From contig CP020563.1 of NCBI GenBank assembly GCA_002082585.1, positions 682,001 through 746,000 on the forward strand: 64,000 nucleotides of DNA. The letters are read 5' to 3'. The translations under genes and the position numbers were made by a program. This document shows positions 18,065 through 27,269 of this stretch, in pieces (position 1 is the first letter of the stretch; every line of letters begins with the position of its first letter). This DNA comes from Kitasatospora albolonga (GTDB taxonomy: Bacteria; Actinomycetota; Actinomycetes; Streptomycetales; Streptomycetaceae). The notes beneath the pieces are model-generated. The model ran no database searches, was not told the origin of the DNA, and saw only the letters and a list, made by a program, of their open reading frames with translations.

Positions 18065-19402
18065 ATGACCGAAGTGCTTCTGCTGCTCGTCGCCCTGCTG
18101 CTCTGTGTCGCCTGCGGTGCCTTCGTCGCGGCGGAGTTCTCGCTGACCACGGTGGAGCGCGGGGAGCTGGAGCGGGCCGCCGAGCGGGGCGAGCGGGGTG
18201 CCGCGAGCGCCCTGAAGGCCGTACGCAGCCTGACCTTCCAGCTCTCGGGCGCACAGCTCGGCATCACCGTCACCAACCTGGTGATCGGGATGCTCGCCGA
18301 GCCGTCGATCGCCCGGCTGATCCGCAGCCCGGTCGAGGCGGCGGGGCTGCCTCCGGCCGCCGCGTCGACGCTGGCCCTGGTCATCGGTACGGCCCTGTCG
18401 ACGGTGGTCCTGATGGTGGTCGGCGAGCTGGTGCCGAAGAACTGGGCGATCTCCTCGCCGCTGGCCGTGGCCAGGGCGGTCGCCACCCCGCAGCGGGTGT
18501 TCACCGCCGTGTTCCGCCCCTTCATCAGCCACCTCAACAACACGGCGAACCGGATCGTGCGCCGCCTCGGCCTGGAGCCGACCGAGGAGCTGGCCTCCGC
18601 GCGCAGCCCGCAGGAGCTGGTCGCGCTGGCCCGGCACTCGGCGAAGGAGGGGGCGCTGGAGGCGGACACCGCCGAACTCTTCGTACGGACCCTGAATCTG
18701 GCGGAGCTGACCGCGGAGAACGTGATGACCCCCCGGGTGCAGGTGACGGCCCTCGACATGCGGGCGACCGCCGAGGACGTGGCGAACGCGACCCGGGCCA
18801 CCGGTCTCTCCCGCTTCCCTGTCTACCGGGGCAGCCTGGACACCGTGGTCGGGGTGGCCCTCATCAAGGACGTGCTGGCGGTCCCGGCCGACGAGCGGCC
18901 CCGTACCCGCGTCTCGGAGATGCTGCGCGAACCCCTGCTCGTACCGGAGACGCTGACCGTGGACCGGCTGCTGGACCAGTTGTCGGGCAAGCTCGCCATG
19001 GCCGTGGTGATCGACGAGTACGGCGGTACGGCGGGAGTCGTGACCTTGGAGGACATCGTGGAGGAGGTCGTCGGCGAGGTCCGCGACGAGCACGATCCGC
19101 ATGAGACGCCCGACCTCGCGCCGGCCGGGGAGGACGCCGACGGCCGCGTCCTGTGGTCGGCCGACGGCGCGGCCCGCACCGACCAGCTGCGCCGGATCGG
19201 GCTGCGGGTGCCCGAGGGGCCCTACGAGACGCTCGCGGGGCTGGTCGCCGCCGAGCTCGGCCGGATTCCGACGGTGGACGACACCGTCGAGCTGGCCGGG
19301 TGGCGGATCGACGTGGTGGACGCCACGGGCCGCCGGGCCGCGCGGGCGCTGCTGCACGCCCCGCCGCACGGTGCCGAGGAGCGGGCGGAGGGGGGCCGGT
19401 GA
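18065..19402 (+). CDS. CNNM/CBS-domain membrane protein (first of pair)
   Basis: This 445-residue protein has the hemolysin C/CorC layout. The N-terminal DUF21 (CNNM) membrane domain spans residues 1-180 with EFSLTTVERGELE and VGELVPKNWAI. A CBS pair follows (ENVMTPRVQVTALD, SRFPVYRGS, VVIDEYGGTAGVVTLEDIVEE), then a C-terminal CorC_HlyC/FAD-like transporter-associated domain ending near residue 430. Such proteins are linked to Mg2+ or Co2+ efflux. The ATG follows ACGGAGGTGA. It overlaps its paralogue by 4 bp. Confidence 0.93.
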   Translation: MTEVLLLLVALLLCVACGAFVAAEFSLTTVERGELERAAERGERGAASALKAVRSLTFQLSGAQLGITVTNLVIGMLAEPSIARLIRSPVEAAGLPPAAASTLALVIGTALSTVVLMVVGELVPKNWAISSPLAVARAVATPQRVFTAVFRPFISHLNNTANRIVRRLGLEPTEELASARSPQELVALARHSAKEGALEADTAELFVRTLNLAELTAENVMTPRVQVTALDMRATAEDVANATRATGLSRFPVYRGSLDTVVGVALIKDVLAVPADERPRTRVSEMLREPLLVPETLTVDRLLDQLSGKLAMAVVIDEYGGTAGVVTLEDIVEEVVGEVRDEHDPHETPDLAPAGEDADGRVLWSADGAARTDQLRRIGLRVPEGPYETLAGLVAAELGRIPTVDDTVELAGWRIDVVDATGRRAARALLHAPPHGAEERAEGGR

Positions 19403-20418
19403 TCGTCCTTCAGCTCTTCATCGGTCTGCTGACCCTGGTGGTCAACGCCTTCTTCGTGGGCGCCGAGTTCGCCCTGATCTCCGTACGCCGCAGCCAGATC
19501 GAGCCGGCGGCCGAGGCCGGGAACCGGCGGGCCCGCAGTGTCATCTGGGGGCTGGAGCACGTCTCCGCGCTGCTGGCCGCCGCCCAGCTGGGGATCACGC
19601 TCTGCACCCTGGTGCTGGGCATCGTGGCCGAGCCGGCCATCGCCCATCTGCTGGAGCCGGTCTTCGACGCGGTGGGGGTGCCGCATCCGCTGGTGCACCC
19701 GATCTCGTTCGTGATCGCGCTGACCGTGGCGACCTATCTGCACATGCTGCTGGGCGAGATGGTGCCGAAGAACATCGCGCTCGCCGAACCGGCCCGCAGC
19801 GCGCTGCTCCTCGGTCCGCCGCTGGTCACGGTGGCCCGTGCGCTGCGTCCGGTGATCTTCGCGATCAACGCCTTCGCCAACACCCTGCTCAAGCTCCTGC
19901 GGGTGGAGACGAAGGACGAGGTGGCCGCGACGTTCTCGGACGACGAGCTGGCGCGGCTGGTGAAGGACGCCGGGGACGCGGGGCTGGTCGACGACCGTTC
20001 GGCGGAGCGGCTGCACCACGCCCTGGAGCTGGGCCGCCGCCCGGTACGGGATGTGGTCATGCCGGTGGACCGGGTGCTGTACACCCGGGTCGGCACGACC
20101 CCCGAGGAGCTGGAGCGGCTCTCGCACGAGTCCGGTTTCTCCCGCTTCCCGGTGATGGACAGCGAAGGGCGCATCCTGGGCTACCTCCATGTGAAGGACG
20201 CCCTGGACGCCACGCCCCGGGACGCGCCCTTCCCGGTGACGGCCCTGCGGCCGATCGCCCGGGTGCGGGCGGCGACGCCGCTGGACGACGTGCTGACCGC
20301 GCTGCGGCGCAGCCGGACGCATCTCGCGGCCGTCCTCGACGAGGATGACCGGCTGGTCGGCATGGTCACGCTGGAGGATGTCCTGCGCGAACTCGTCGGC
20401 CGGGCACAGTCGCTCTGA
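19399..20418 (+). CDS. CNNM/CBS-domain membrane protein (second of pair)
   Basis: A 339-residue paralogue of the preceding gene, starting with GTG in a GTGA overlap. It has the DUF21 membrane domain (FFVGAEFALISVRRSQIE, GEMVPKNIALAEP) and a CBS pair (RDVVMPVDRVLYTRV, SRFPVMDSEGRILGYLHVKD, LAAVLDEDDRLVGMVTLEDVL). It stops right after the CBS pair, lacking the CorC_HlyC domain of its partner. The two probably form a heteromeric divalent-cation transporter or regulator. Confidence 0.92.
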   Translation: MIVLQLFIGLLTLVVNAFFVGAEFALISVRRSQIEPAAEAGNRRARSVIWGLEHVSALLAAAQLGITLCTLVLGIVAEPAIAHLLEPVFDAVGVPHPLVHPISFVIALTVATYLHMLLGEMVPKNIALAEPARSALLLGPPLVTVARALRPVIFAINAFANTLLKLLRVETKDEVAATFSDDELARLVKDAGDAGLVDDRSAERLHHALELGRRPVRDVVMPVDRVLYTRVGTTPEELERLSHESGFSRFPVMDSEGRILGYLHVKDALDATPRDAPFPVTALRPIARVRAATPLDDVLTALRRSRTHLAAVLDEDDRLVGMVTLEDVLRELVGRAQSL

Positions 20419-20433
20419 ACACGCGCCGTCCGG

Positions 20434-20467
20434 GGGCTCCCGTACCGGCCGGACGGTATGGGAGCCC
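20434..20467 (+). terminator. Hairpin terminator after the CNNM pair
   Basis: GGGCTCCCGTACCG pairs with CGGTATGGGAGCCC (one G-T pair) around a 6-nt loop, 16 nt past the stop codon. It ends 7 nt before the -10 box of the next gene, so the upstream and downstream units are tightly packed. No U-tract follows, which is common in actinobacteria. Confidence 0.65.
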
Positions 20468-20474
20468 GTCACGG

Positions 20475-20480
20475 TAGAAT
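20475..20480 (+). promoter_or_regulatory. -10 box TAGAAT of the GDSL hydrolase gene
   Basis: TAGAAT fits the TAnnnT consensus and ends 9 nt before the ATG, so transcription would start within about three bases of the codon and give a leaderless or near-leaderless mRNA. No clear -35 box is seen. Confidence 0.5.
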
Positions 20481-20489
20481 CGGCGGGTC

Positions 20490-21329
20490 ATGGAATTGAA
20501 TGCCTCCTACACCAGCCTTGTCGCGGTCGGCGACTCGTTCACCGAGGGCATGTCGGACCTGCTTCCCGACGGCACCTACCGGGGCTGGGCCGATGTCCTG
20601 GCCTCCCGGCTCGCGGCCCGGTCCCCCGGGTTCCGGTACGCCAACCTCGCCGTACGCGGCAAGCTCATCAGCCAGATCGTCGACGAGCAGGTGGACGCGG
20701 CGGCGGCGATGCAGGCCGATGTGGTGACCCTCGTCGGCGGGCTGAACGACACCCTGCGCCCGAAGTGCGACATGGGCATGGTCAGGGGGCGGCTCGAAGA
20801 GGCCGTGGAGTCCCTCGCCCCGTCCTGCAAGAAGCTGGTGCTGATGCGCAGCCCCGGGCGCAACGGTCCGGTGTTCGACCGGTTCCGTCCCCGGATGGAG
20901 GCACTGTTCGCCCTGATCGACGATCTGGCCGGACGGCACGGCGCCTCGGTGGTCGACCTCTACTCCGCGCCCTCGCTCAGCGACCCGCGCATGTGGGACG
21001 CCGACCGGCTGCACCTGACCGCCGAGGGGCACCGCCGGGTGGCGGAGGCGGTCTGGCAGGCGCTGGGGCTCCCGCCCGAGCTCGACTGGCAGGCGCCGGT
21101 CCCCGCCTCCCCGCCGCCGCGCTGGGCGGACCGCCGGGTCGACGACATCCGCTTCGCCCGCCGCCATCTGGGCCCCTGGATCGGCCGTCGGCTCACCGGC
21201 AGATCGTCCGGCGACGGCCGGTCGGGCGCCCAGTTCGACACCGGGACGTCCTCGGCCTTCTGGATCACGCCCGCGGACACCACGGCCCCCGGCCCGGTGA
21301 CGGGGTGGCGCCGGGTCTCCCCGGAGTAG
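20490..21329 (+). CDS. SGNH/GDSL-family hydrolase
   Basis: The 279-residue protein has the SGNH blocks: GDSFTEGMSD (catalytic Ser near residue 16), the Gly block NLAVRGKL, the Asn block GGLNDTLRP, and the C-terminal DRLHLTAEGHRRVA with Asp and His. No signal peptide is visible, so it is probably cytoplasmic. The substrate is unknown; esterase or lipase-like activity is typical. The last ~60 residues, Arg/Pro-rich, fall outside the domain. Confidence 0.9.
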   Translation: MELNASYTSLVAVGDSFTEGMSDLLPDGTYRGWADVLASRLAARSPGFRYANLAVRGKLISQIVDEQVDAAAAMQADVVTLVGGLNDTLRPKCDMGMVRGRLEEAVESLAPSCKKLVLMRSPGRNGPVFDRFRPRMEALFALIDDLAGRHGASVVDLYSAPSLSDPRMWDADRLHLTAEGHRRVAEAVWQALGLPPELDWQAPVPASPPPRWADRRVDDIRFARRHLGPWIGRRLTGRSSGDGRSGAQFDTGTSSAFWITPADTTAPGPVTGWRRVSPE

Positions 21330-21464
21330 CTCCCCCGAGGAAGGCGCGGAACCGGGGCGCCGCGGCCAGGACTCTCCGCCGCAGCCGGGACTCCTCACCG
21401 CAGCCAGGGCTCTTCGTAGCAAGCCACAAACCGGACCGCGGCGCTGGCCTGCAGAAACCGACAG

Positions 21465-21470
21465 TAGAAT
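21465..21470 (+). promoter_or_regulatory. -10 box TAGAAT of purB, supporting a leaderless start
   Basis: TAGAAT ends 2 nt before an ATG at 21473 and 8 nt before a GTG at 21479. A transcript starting 6-9 nt after the box would exclude the ATG and begin at or just before the GTG. This is why the GTG is preferred as the purB start. Confidence 0.5.
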
Positions 21471-21478
21471 CCATGCAC

Positions 21479-22921
21479 GTGACTGCTGTGTCTGCGAAGC
21501 CTCGCATCCCCAATGTCCTGGCCGGCCGCTACGCCTCCACGGAGCTGGCCGTCCTCTGGTCCCCCGAGCAGAAGGTGAAGCTGGAGCGTCAGCTGTGGCT
21601 GGCGGTGCTGCGCGCTCAGAAGGACCTCGGGATCGAGGTGCCCGACGAGGCGCTGGCCGATTACGAGCGGGTGCTCGACCAGGTCGACCTGGCGTCGATC
21701 GCCGAGCGCGAGAAGATCACCCGGCATGACGTGAAGGCCCGGATCGAGGAGTTCAACGCTCTCGCGGGCCATGAGCAGGTCCACAAGGGCATGACCTCCC
21801 GGGACCTGACGGAGAACGTCGAGCAGCTGCAGATCCGGCTCTCGCTGGAGCTGATGCGCGACCGCACCGTGGCCGTGCTGGCCCGGCTCGGCAAGCTGGC
21901 GGCGGAGTACCGCGAGCTCGTGATCGCCGGGCGCTCGCACAATGTCGCCGCGCAGGCGACGACGCTCGGCAAGCGCTTCGCGACGGCGGCCGACGAGCTG
22001 CTGGTGGCCTACGGACGGCTGGAGGACCTCCTCTCGCGTTACCCGCTGCGCGGGATCAAGGGCCCGGTCGGTACGGCGCAGGACATGCTGGACCTGCTGG
22101 GCGGCGACGCGGACAAGCTGGCCGACCTGGAACAGCGCATCGCCGCGCACCTCGGCTTCGCCGAGGCGTTCACCTCGGTCGGCCAGGTCTACCCCCGTTC
22201 TCTCGACTACGACGTGGTGACCGCTCTGGTGCAGCTCGCCGCCGCGCCCTCGTCGGTGGCGAAGACCATCCGGCTGATGGCCGGCCACGAGCTGGTGACC
22301 GAGGGCTTCAAGCCGGGCCAGGTCGGCTCGTCGGCGATGCCGCACAAGATGAACACGCGCTCCTGCGAGCGGGTCAACGGCCTGATGGTGATCCTGCGGG
22401 GCTACGCCTCGATGACGGGCGAGCTGGCGGGCGACCAGTGGAACGAGGGCGATGTGTCCTGTTCCGTGGTCCGCCGGGTGGCGCTCCCCGACGCGTTCTT
22501 CGCGTTCGACGGTCTTCTGGAGACCTTCCTGACGGTGCTCGACGAGTTCGGCGCCTTCCCCGCCGTCGTGGCCCGCGAGCTGGACCGCTACCTCCCCTTC
22601 CTGGCGACCACCAAGGTCCTCATGGGTGCCGTACGGGCCGGGGTCGGCCGCGAGGTGGCCCACGAGGCGATCAAGGAGAACGCGGTCGCCTCCGCCCTGG
22701 CGATGCGGGAGCAGGGCGCCGAGCGCAACGAGCTGCTCGACAAGCTGGCGGCCGACGAGCGCATCCCGCTGGACCGGGCGCAGCTGGACGCGCTGATGGC
22801 CGACAAGCTGTCGTTCACGGGCGCGGCGGGCGACCAGGTGGCGGCGCTGGTGTCCCGGATCGAGGAGATCACCAAGCAGCACCCCCAGGCCGCGGCCTAC
22901 GCCCCCGGCTCGATCCTGTGA
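21479..22921 (+). CDS. purB: Adenylosuccinate lyase PurB
   Basis: PurB cleaves adenylosuccinate and SAICAR in purine synthesis. The 480-residue protein contains TSRDLTENVEQ, GRSHNVAAQATT with the catalytic His, and the signature loop VGSSAMPHKMNTRSCERV carrying the catalytic Ser. The start is uncertain. An ATG two codons upstream (21473) is in frame, but the -10 box lies almost against it. The gene is followed after 19 bp by a DNA glycosylase gene in the same direction. Confidence 0.96.
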   Translation: MTAVSAKPRIPNVLAGRYASTELAVLWSPEQKVKLERQLWLAVLRAQKDLGIEVPDEALADYERVLDQVDLASIAEREKITRHDVKARIEEFNALAGHEQVHKGMTSRDLTENVEQLQIRLSLELMRDRTVAVLARLGKLAAEYRELVIAGRSHNVAAQATTLGKRFATAADELLVAYGRLEDLLSRYPLRGIKGPVGTAQDMLDLLGGDADKLADLEQRIAAHLGFAEAFTSVGQVYPRSLDYDVVTALVQLAAAPSSVAKTIRLMAGHELVTEGFKPGQVGSSAMPHKMNTRSCERVNGLMVILRGYASMTGELAGDQWNEGDVSCSVVRRVALPDAFFAFDGLLETFLTVLDEFGAFPAVVARELDRYLPFLATTKVLMGAVRAGVGREVAHEAIKENAVASALAMREQGAERNELLDKLAADERIPLDRAQLDALMADKLSFTGAAGDQVAALVSRIEEITKQHPQAAAYAPGSIL

Positions 22922-22940
22922 CCGGCACCGCCTCCACCGC

Positions 22941-23513
22941 ATGACCCCCGAAGAGCTGAACGCCGCCCGTGGCCGCATCGTCCCCGATGTGGCCGCGGGT
23001 GGTCTGCGGGTGCTCTTCTGCGGGATCAACCCGAGCCTGATGACCGCGGCCACGGGCCACCACTTCGCCCACCCCGGCAACCGCTTCTGGCCGGTCCTGC
23101 ACCGCTCGGGCTTCACGCCCCGGCAGCTGCTGCCCTCGGAGCAGTCCGAGCTTCTGCCCCTCGGCCTCGGCATCACCAATGTGGTGGCCCGGGCCACGGC
23201 TCGGGCGGACGAGCTCGGCGCGGAGGAGTTCCGGGAGGGCGGGGCGGCCCTCACCGAGAGGGTCGAGCGGCTCGCGCCCGCGTGGCTCGCGGTCGTCGGC
23301 ATCACCGCCTACCGCACGGCCTTCAGCGAGCCCCGTGCCCGGATCGGCCGGCAGGAGCGCACGATCGGCGGTGCCCGGGTGTGGGCCCTGCCCAACCCCA
23401 GCGGCCTCAACGCCCATTGGACGATCACGACGATGGCCGAGGAGTACGCCCGCCTCCGCGAGGCCGTGTCGGCATCGGCATCGCACCCTTCCCCCTCGCC
23501 CCCTTCCCGCTGA
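22941..23513 (+). CDS. mug: Mismatch-specific uracil/thymine DNA glycosylase (MUG/TDG)
   Basis: The 190-residue protein belongs to uracil-DNA glycosylase family 2. Motif 1 is LFCGINPSL with the catalytic Asn, PGNRFWPVLH follows, and motif 2 is NPSGLNAH. It removes uracil or thymine opposite guanine. It lies 19 bp downstream of purB and probably shares its transcript. The last ~20 residues (Ser/Pro-rich) are outside the fold. Confidence 0.92.
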   Translation: MTPEELNAARGRIVPDVAAGGLRVLFCGINPSLMTAATGHHFAHPGNRFWPVLHRSGFTPRQLLPSEQSELLPLGLGITNVVARATARADELGAEEFREGGAALTERVERLAPAWLAVVGITAYRTAFSEPRARIGRQERTIGGARVWALPNPSGLNAHWTITTMAEEYARLREAVSASASHPSPSPPSR

Positions 23514-23572
23514 CACCCGGGACCGACGATGTGCGTTCCCGGGGAAGCCCCGGTGGGCCCTGCGTCCCGGGC

Positions 23573-24316
23573 TCAGGCGTCCCGTCGGCCCATCGCCCAC
23601 CAGCCCGCCAGAAGCGCGGCCGCCACCCAAGCGGCTGTCACGGCGAGCCCTGACCATGGCCCGAGACTCCCCTCCGGATTCTGGTGGAGCACCAGCTGAC
23701 CGGCACGGTCCGGCAGATACCGCGTCACCGCGGTGGCTGTGCCCGCGAAGACGAAGGGGAAGATCAGCAGGAAGGGTATGAGGAAGCTGAGCACCGCGAC
23801 CGCACTGCGCAGGAGCGCCGTGAGTCCCGCAGCGAACAGCGCCATCAACGCGAGGTAGATCCCTCCACCGACTGCCGCGCGCAGCACTCCGGGGTGTCCC
23901 AGGCCGATCGCGTGCTCCCCCATGAAGAGCTGGCCCACCAGGAAGGCGCTGAAGCTGGTCAGCAGGCCGACGACGAGCGCTGCCCCGCCGATGACCGTCA
24001 TCTTCGCCGCGTAGAAAAGGGAGCGGCGGGGCACTGCGGCGAGCGATATGCGGAGGGCTCCGCCGAGGAACTCCGAGGAGACCGCCGTCGCACCGAACGC
24101 GATGGCAGCGATCTGCCCGAAGTTCAGCGCGTAGAAGGCGTCGAAGACCGGTTCGGCTCCCGCCCGCTCCGCCTGTTCCTGACCGACGGTCCCGAGCGCG
24201 AGGACGGTGACGGCGAGCGTGGTCACGAGGACGGCCGCCAGGGAGCCGTGGATGGACCGTACCGATCTGATCTTGATCCACTCGGAGTGGAGGACTGTCG
24301 CCGGGGCCATGATCAC
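23573..24316 (-). CDS. ABC transporter permease (ABC-2 type)
   Basis: The 247-residue membrane protein has six hydrophobic segments and the LHSEWIKIRSVRS start typical of ABC-2 type permeases of drug or bacteriocin exporters. A conserved GQIAAIAFGATAVSSEF segment is present. It overlaps the ATPase gene stop by 4 bp. With the divergent histidine kinase and regulator it forms a typical self-regulated exporter locus. The substrate is unknown. Confidence 0.88.
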   Translation of the reverse strand: MIMAPATVLHSEWIKIRSVRSIHGSLAAVLVTTLAVTVLALGTVGQEQAERAGAEPVFDAFYALNFGQIAAIAFGATAVSSEFLGGALRISLAAVPRRSLFYAAKMTVIGGAALVVGLLTSFSAFLVGQLFMGEHAIGLGHPGVLRAAVGGGIYLALMALFAAGLTALLRSAVAVLSFLIPFLLIFPFVFAGTATAVTRYLPDRAGQLVLHQNPEGSLGPWSGLAVTAAWVAAALLAGWWAMGRRDA

Positions 24317-25245
24317 GCCTCCTGGCGGGTGCTGGTCGTCGATGCGGCGAAGGGAGCCTCGTCCGCCGTGAGGTCGAGATACGCCTGTTCCAACGAGGCC
24401 CGCTCATCGGTCAGTTCGAGCAGGGGAATGCCCTCGTCGGCGGCGAGCGTGCCGACCGTCTCCGAGGTGGCGCCGTCGATCGTCCAGCGGTCGTCCTCGG
24501 CCTGTACCGCGGTGAGTCCCCTGGCGGCCAGCGCCGATCGGAGCCTGGCCGGTTCGGTCGTCCGCAGGCGTACGCGGGGGCGGCTGCGGGAGTCGAGGAA
24601 CTCCCGGATCGGTGTGTCGGCGAGGAGGCGGCCCCGGCCGAGCACCACCAGGTGGTCGGCGAAGGAAGCGGTCTCGTTCATGAGGTGGCTGGAGACCAGG
24701 ACCGTCCGGCCCTCACGCGCGAGCCGCTTCATCAGCTCGCGAATCCAGATGATCCCTTCGGGGTCCAGCCCGTTCGACGGCTCGTCCAGCATCACCACTT
24801 CCGGCTCCCCGAGCAGGGCGGCAGCGATACCGAGGCGCTGGCGCATGCCGAGGGAGAAGGTCTTGATCCGGCGTGTTCCCACCTCGCCGAGCCCGGTCTC
24901 CTCCAGCACGGCCGCCACCCGCGAGAGGGGTATGCCGTTGCTGACGGCGAGCACGGACAAGTGACTGCGCGGCGTGCGCGAGCCGTGTGCGGCCTGGGCG
25001 TCGAGCAGCGCTCCGACGGTGCGCAGCGGCTCGGCGAGCTCGGCGTAGGGCCGCCCGCCTATGGTGGCCGTGCCGCCGGTCGGCCGGTCCAGGCCGAGAA
25101 CGAGGCGCATGGTCGTGGACTTGCCTGCGCCGTTGGGGCCGAGGAATCCGGTGATCCTGCCCGGTCGCACGCGGAAGCTGAGGCGGTCCACCGCACGGGT
25201 GGTTCCGTATGCCTTGGTGAGCTGGTGGACGTCGATGCTGGTCAT
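24313..25245 (-). CDS. ABC transporter ATP-binding protein
   Basis: A 310-residue ATPase of the drug/antimicrobial-peptide export class. Walker A is GPNGAGKST near residue 37, the signature is FSLGMRQRLGIA, Walker B is VVMLDEPSNGLDPEG, and the H-loop is VLVSSHLMNE. A C-terminal extension of about 90 residues (after GRGRLL) matches the accessory domain of BcrA/DrrA-like ATPases. It is the first gene of the exporter, about 108 bp from the divergent histidine kinase. Confidence 0.93.
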   Translation of the reverse strand: MTSIDVHQLTKAYGTTRAVDRLSFRVRPGRITGFLGPNGAGKSTTMRLVLGLDRPTGGTATIGGRPYAELAEPLRTVGALLDAQAAHGSRTPRSHLSVLAVSNGIPLSRVAAVLEETGLGEVGTRRIKTFSLGMRQRLGIAAALLGEPEVVMLDEPSNGLDPEGIIWIRELMKRLAREGRTVLVSSHLMNETASFADHLVVLGRGRLLADTPIREFLDSRSRPRVRLRTTEPARLRSALAARGLTAVQAEDDRWTIDGATSETVGTLAADEGIPLLELTDERASLEQAYLDLTADEAPFAASTTSTRQEA

Positions 25246-25353
25246 GTCCCCAAGCCTGGCCGCCGGGCAGGGCGCCCCGCCTCCCCCGTCGGCGGGAATC
25301 GTCTCCCTCCCACGGGGGAGCCGCCGTGGGAGGGCCGCTGGGACGATGGAGCC

Positions 25354-26547
25354 ATGCACCGCATCCTCGCGCCGCTGACCAGGGCGGACACCTACAGCCG
25401 CTGGTTGCACATGCTCATTCCGGCTGCCGCGGCCAGCGTGTGGTTCTTCGTGTCGGACGCCTTCTGGGCGCCGCTGCTCTTCGCGGTGCCCATCGGTCTG
25501 GTCCCCGCGATGCGGCTCGAGGAGGGCCTGCAGGCCCAGTTGCTGCTGACTCCGTCCGAGCGCGGGCAGCCCGACGCCTCCATCGCGGTCGCACCCTCGT
25601 CGAGTTGGGCGGAGCGGTGGCGGACCGTGCTCTGGCTGGAGGTGCGGCTCCTGATCTCGGGGGCGGCGATCCTGGCGCTCTGGCTCCCCGTCGCCTCGAT
25701 CGAGCTCGTCCTGTCGGCGGCGGGCAGGCCGCCGGGCGGGCTGGTCGAGGGGTTGAGCCCGCACGGGTGGAACGTGCTGCTGGCTCCGCTGCCGATCGTT
25801 CCGCTGCTTGTCCTGGTGGTGCTCGGGGGCCGGGTGACCACGGCGGCCGCCCGATGGCTGCTGGGGCCGTCCCCGACGGACCGGCTGACCGTGCTGGAGG
25901 GGCTGACCGAGGAGCTGTTGGAGCGCAACCGGATGGCCAGGGAACTGCACGATTCCATCGGCCATGCGCTGACGGTGGCGGTGGTGCAGGCCGGTGCCGC
26001 GCGTGCGGCGAACGATCCCGCGTTCACCGAGCGGGCGTTGGCCGCCATCGAGGAGACCGGGCGCGACGCCCTGGAAGACCTGGAGCGGGTGCTGCGAGTG
26101 CTGCGCGAGTCCGGCACCCCCGTGAGCCGGCGGCCCACGCTGGCGGAGGCCGAGCGGTTGCTCGACTCCGCGAGGAGCTCCGGGGCGAAGGTCGATGCGC
26201 GGGTGTCCGGGGATCTCCGCCTGGTCCCGGCGCCGGTGTCGCGGGAGGGGTATCGGATTCTTCAGGAGAGCCTGACCAACGTGCTCCGTCATGCCGGGCC
26301 GGTCACCGTCCGGGTGACCATCACGGTCGCCGCCGGGCAGCTGGAGCTGGAGGTGGCCAACCCTCTCTCGGGGGCGGCCGGTCTGCCGGGGAGCGGCAGT
26401 GGCCTGCGCGGCATACGGGAGCGGGCCGCGCTGCTGGGCGGGAAGGCACACGCGGAGTCGCGCGAGGGCGAGTGGAGGGTGAGCGTGAGCCTCCCGCTGG
26501 ACCGCATACGCTGGCCGGATGCCGTTCACCGTTCTTCTGGTAGATGA
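25354..26547 (+). CDS. Sensor histidine kinase (NarX/DesK-like, HisKA_3)
   Basis: The 397-residue kinase has several transmembrane segments in its first ~170 residues, then a HisKA_3 dimerisation domain with the phospho-acceptor in MARELHDSIGHALTV. The HATPase domain shows LQESLTNVLRHAGP and GSGLRGIRERAALLGG. There is no large extracellular sensor, so it may sense the membrane or the adjacent transporter. The 3' end overlaps the response-regulator gene by 29 bp. Confidence 0.93.
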   Translation: MHRILAPLTRADTYSRWLHMLIPAAAASVWFFVSDAFWAPLLFAVPIGLVPAMRLEEGLQAQLLLTPSERGQPDASIAVAPSSSWAERWRTVLWLEVRLLISGAAILALWLPVASIELVLSAAGRPPGGLVEGLSPHGWNVLLAPLPIVPLLVLVVLGGRVTTAAARWLLGPSPTDRLTVLEGLTEELLERNRMARELHDSIGHALTVAVVQAGAARAANDPAFTERALAAIEETGRDALEDLERVLRVLRESGTPVSRRPTLAEAERLLDSARSSGAKVDARVSGDLRLVPAPVSREGYRILQESLTNVLRHAGPVTVRVTITVAAGQLELEVANPLSGAAGLPGSGSGLRGIRERAALLGGKAHAESREGEWRVSVSLPLDRIRWPDAVHRSSGR

Positions 26548-27169
26548 CGAACCGCTCGTCCGGGCGGGCCTGCGGGCCGTGCTGGAGGCGCAGCCCGACA
26601 TCGAGGTGGTGGGTGAGGCGGCCGACGGTGCCGCGGTGATCCCTCTGGTGAACCGGCTGCGTCCCGATGTGGTGGCCATGGATGTGCGGATGCCGCTGAT
26701 GGACGGCATCGAGGCGACCCGGCTGGTCCTGCGGACCGTGCCGGACCCTCCGAAGATCCTGGTGGTGACGACATTCGAGAACGACGAGTACGTCTACGAG
26801 GCGCTGCGGGCCGGGGCCGACGGCTTTCTGCTGAAGCGCGCGAGACCCGCGGAGATCGTGCATGCCGTGCGTCTGGTGGCCGAGGGAGAGTCGCTGCTGT
26901 TCCCGGCGGCGGTCCGGCAGCTCGCGGCCGAGTACGGCACGAGCGAGGCGCGGGCGGCCCTGGAACGGGCCGCGCTCACCGACCGGGAGGAGGAGGTGCT
27001 CCGGTTGGTGGCCCGGGGGCTGTCGAACGCGGAGATCGCCGCCGGGCTGACCGTCGGCATCGAGACCGTGAAGACCCATGTCAGTTCGATTCTCGCGAAG
27101 TTGGGTGCCCGGGATCGCACCCAGGCGGTCATCGCGGCGTACGAGTCCGGTTTCGTCGCTCCGAGCTGA
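26519..27169 (+). CDS. NarL/LuxR-family response regulator
   Basis: The 216-residue regulator has a receiver domain (acidic pair in LLVDDEP, phospho-acceptor Asp near residue 54 in VVAMDVRMPLMDGIEA, Lys in GFLLKRA). A LuxR helix-turn-helix follows (LTDREEEVLRLVARGLSNAEI, VKTHVSSILAKLGARD). It is co-translated with the kinase and probably controls the divergent ABC exporter. Confidence 0.95.
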   Translation: MPFTVLLVDDEPLVRAGLRAVLEAQPDIEVVGEAADGAAVIPLVNRLRPDVVAMDVRMPLMDGIEATRLVLRTVPDPPKILVVTTFENDEYVYEALRAGADGFLLKRARPAEIVHAVRLVAEGESLLFPAAVRQLAAEYGTSEARAALERAALTDREEEVLRLVARGLSNAEIAAGLTVGIETVKTHVSSILAKLGARDRTQAVIAAYESGFVAPS

Positions 27170-27269
27170 GCCAGGTTGCGGCTCGGTACCGGGTTGCGGG
27201 GCTGCTCGCAGGGCCTGCGAGCAGCGAGTACGATCCGGCAGACATGCGCACGAGCTGGGAGGACACACC

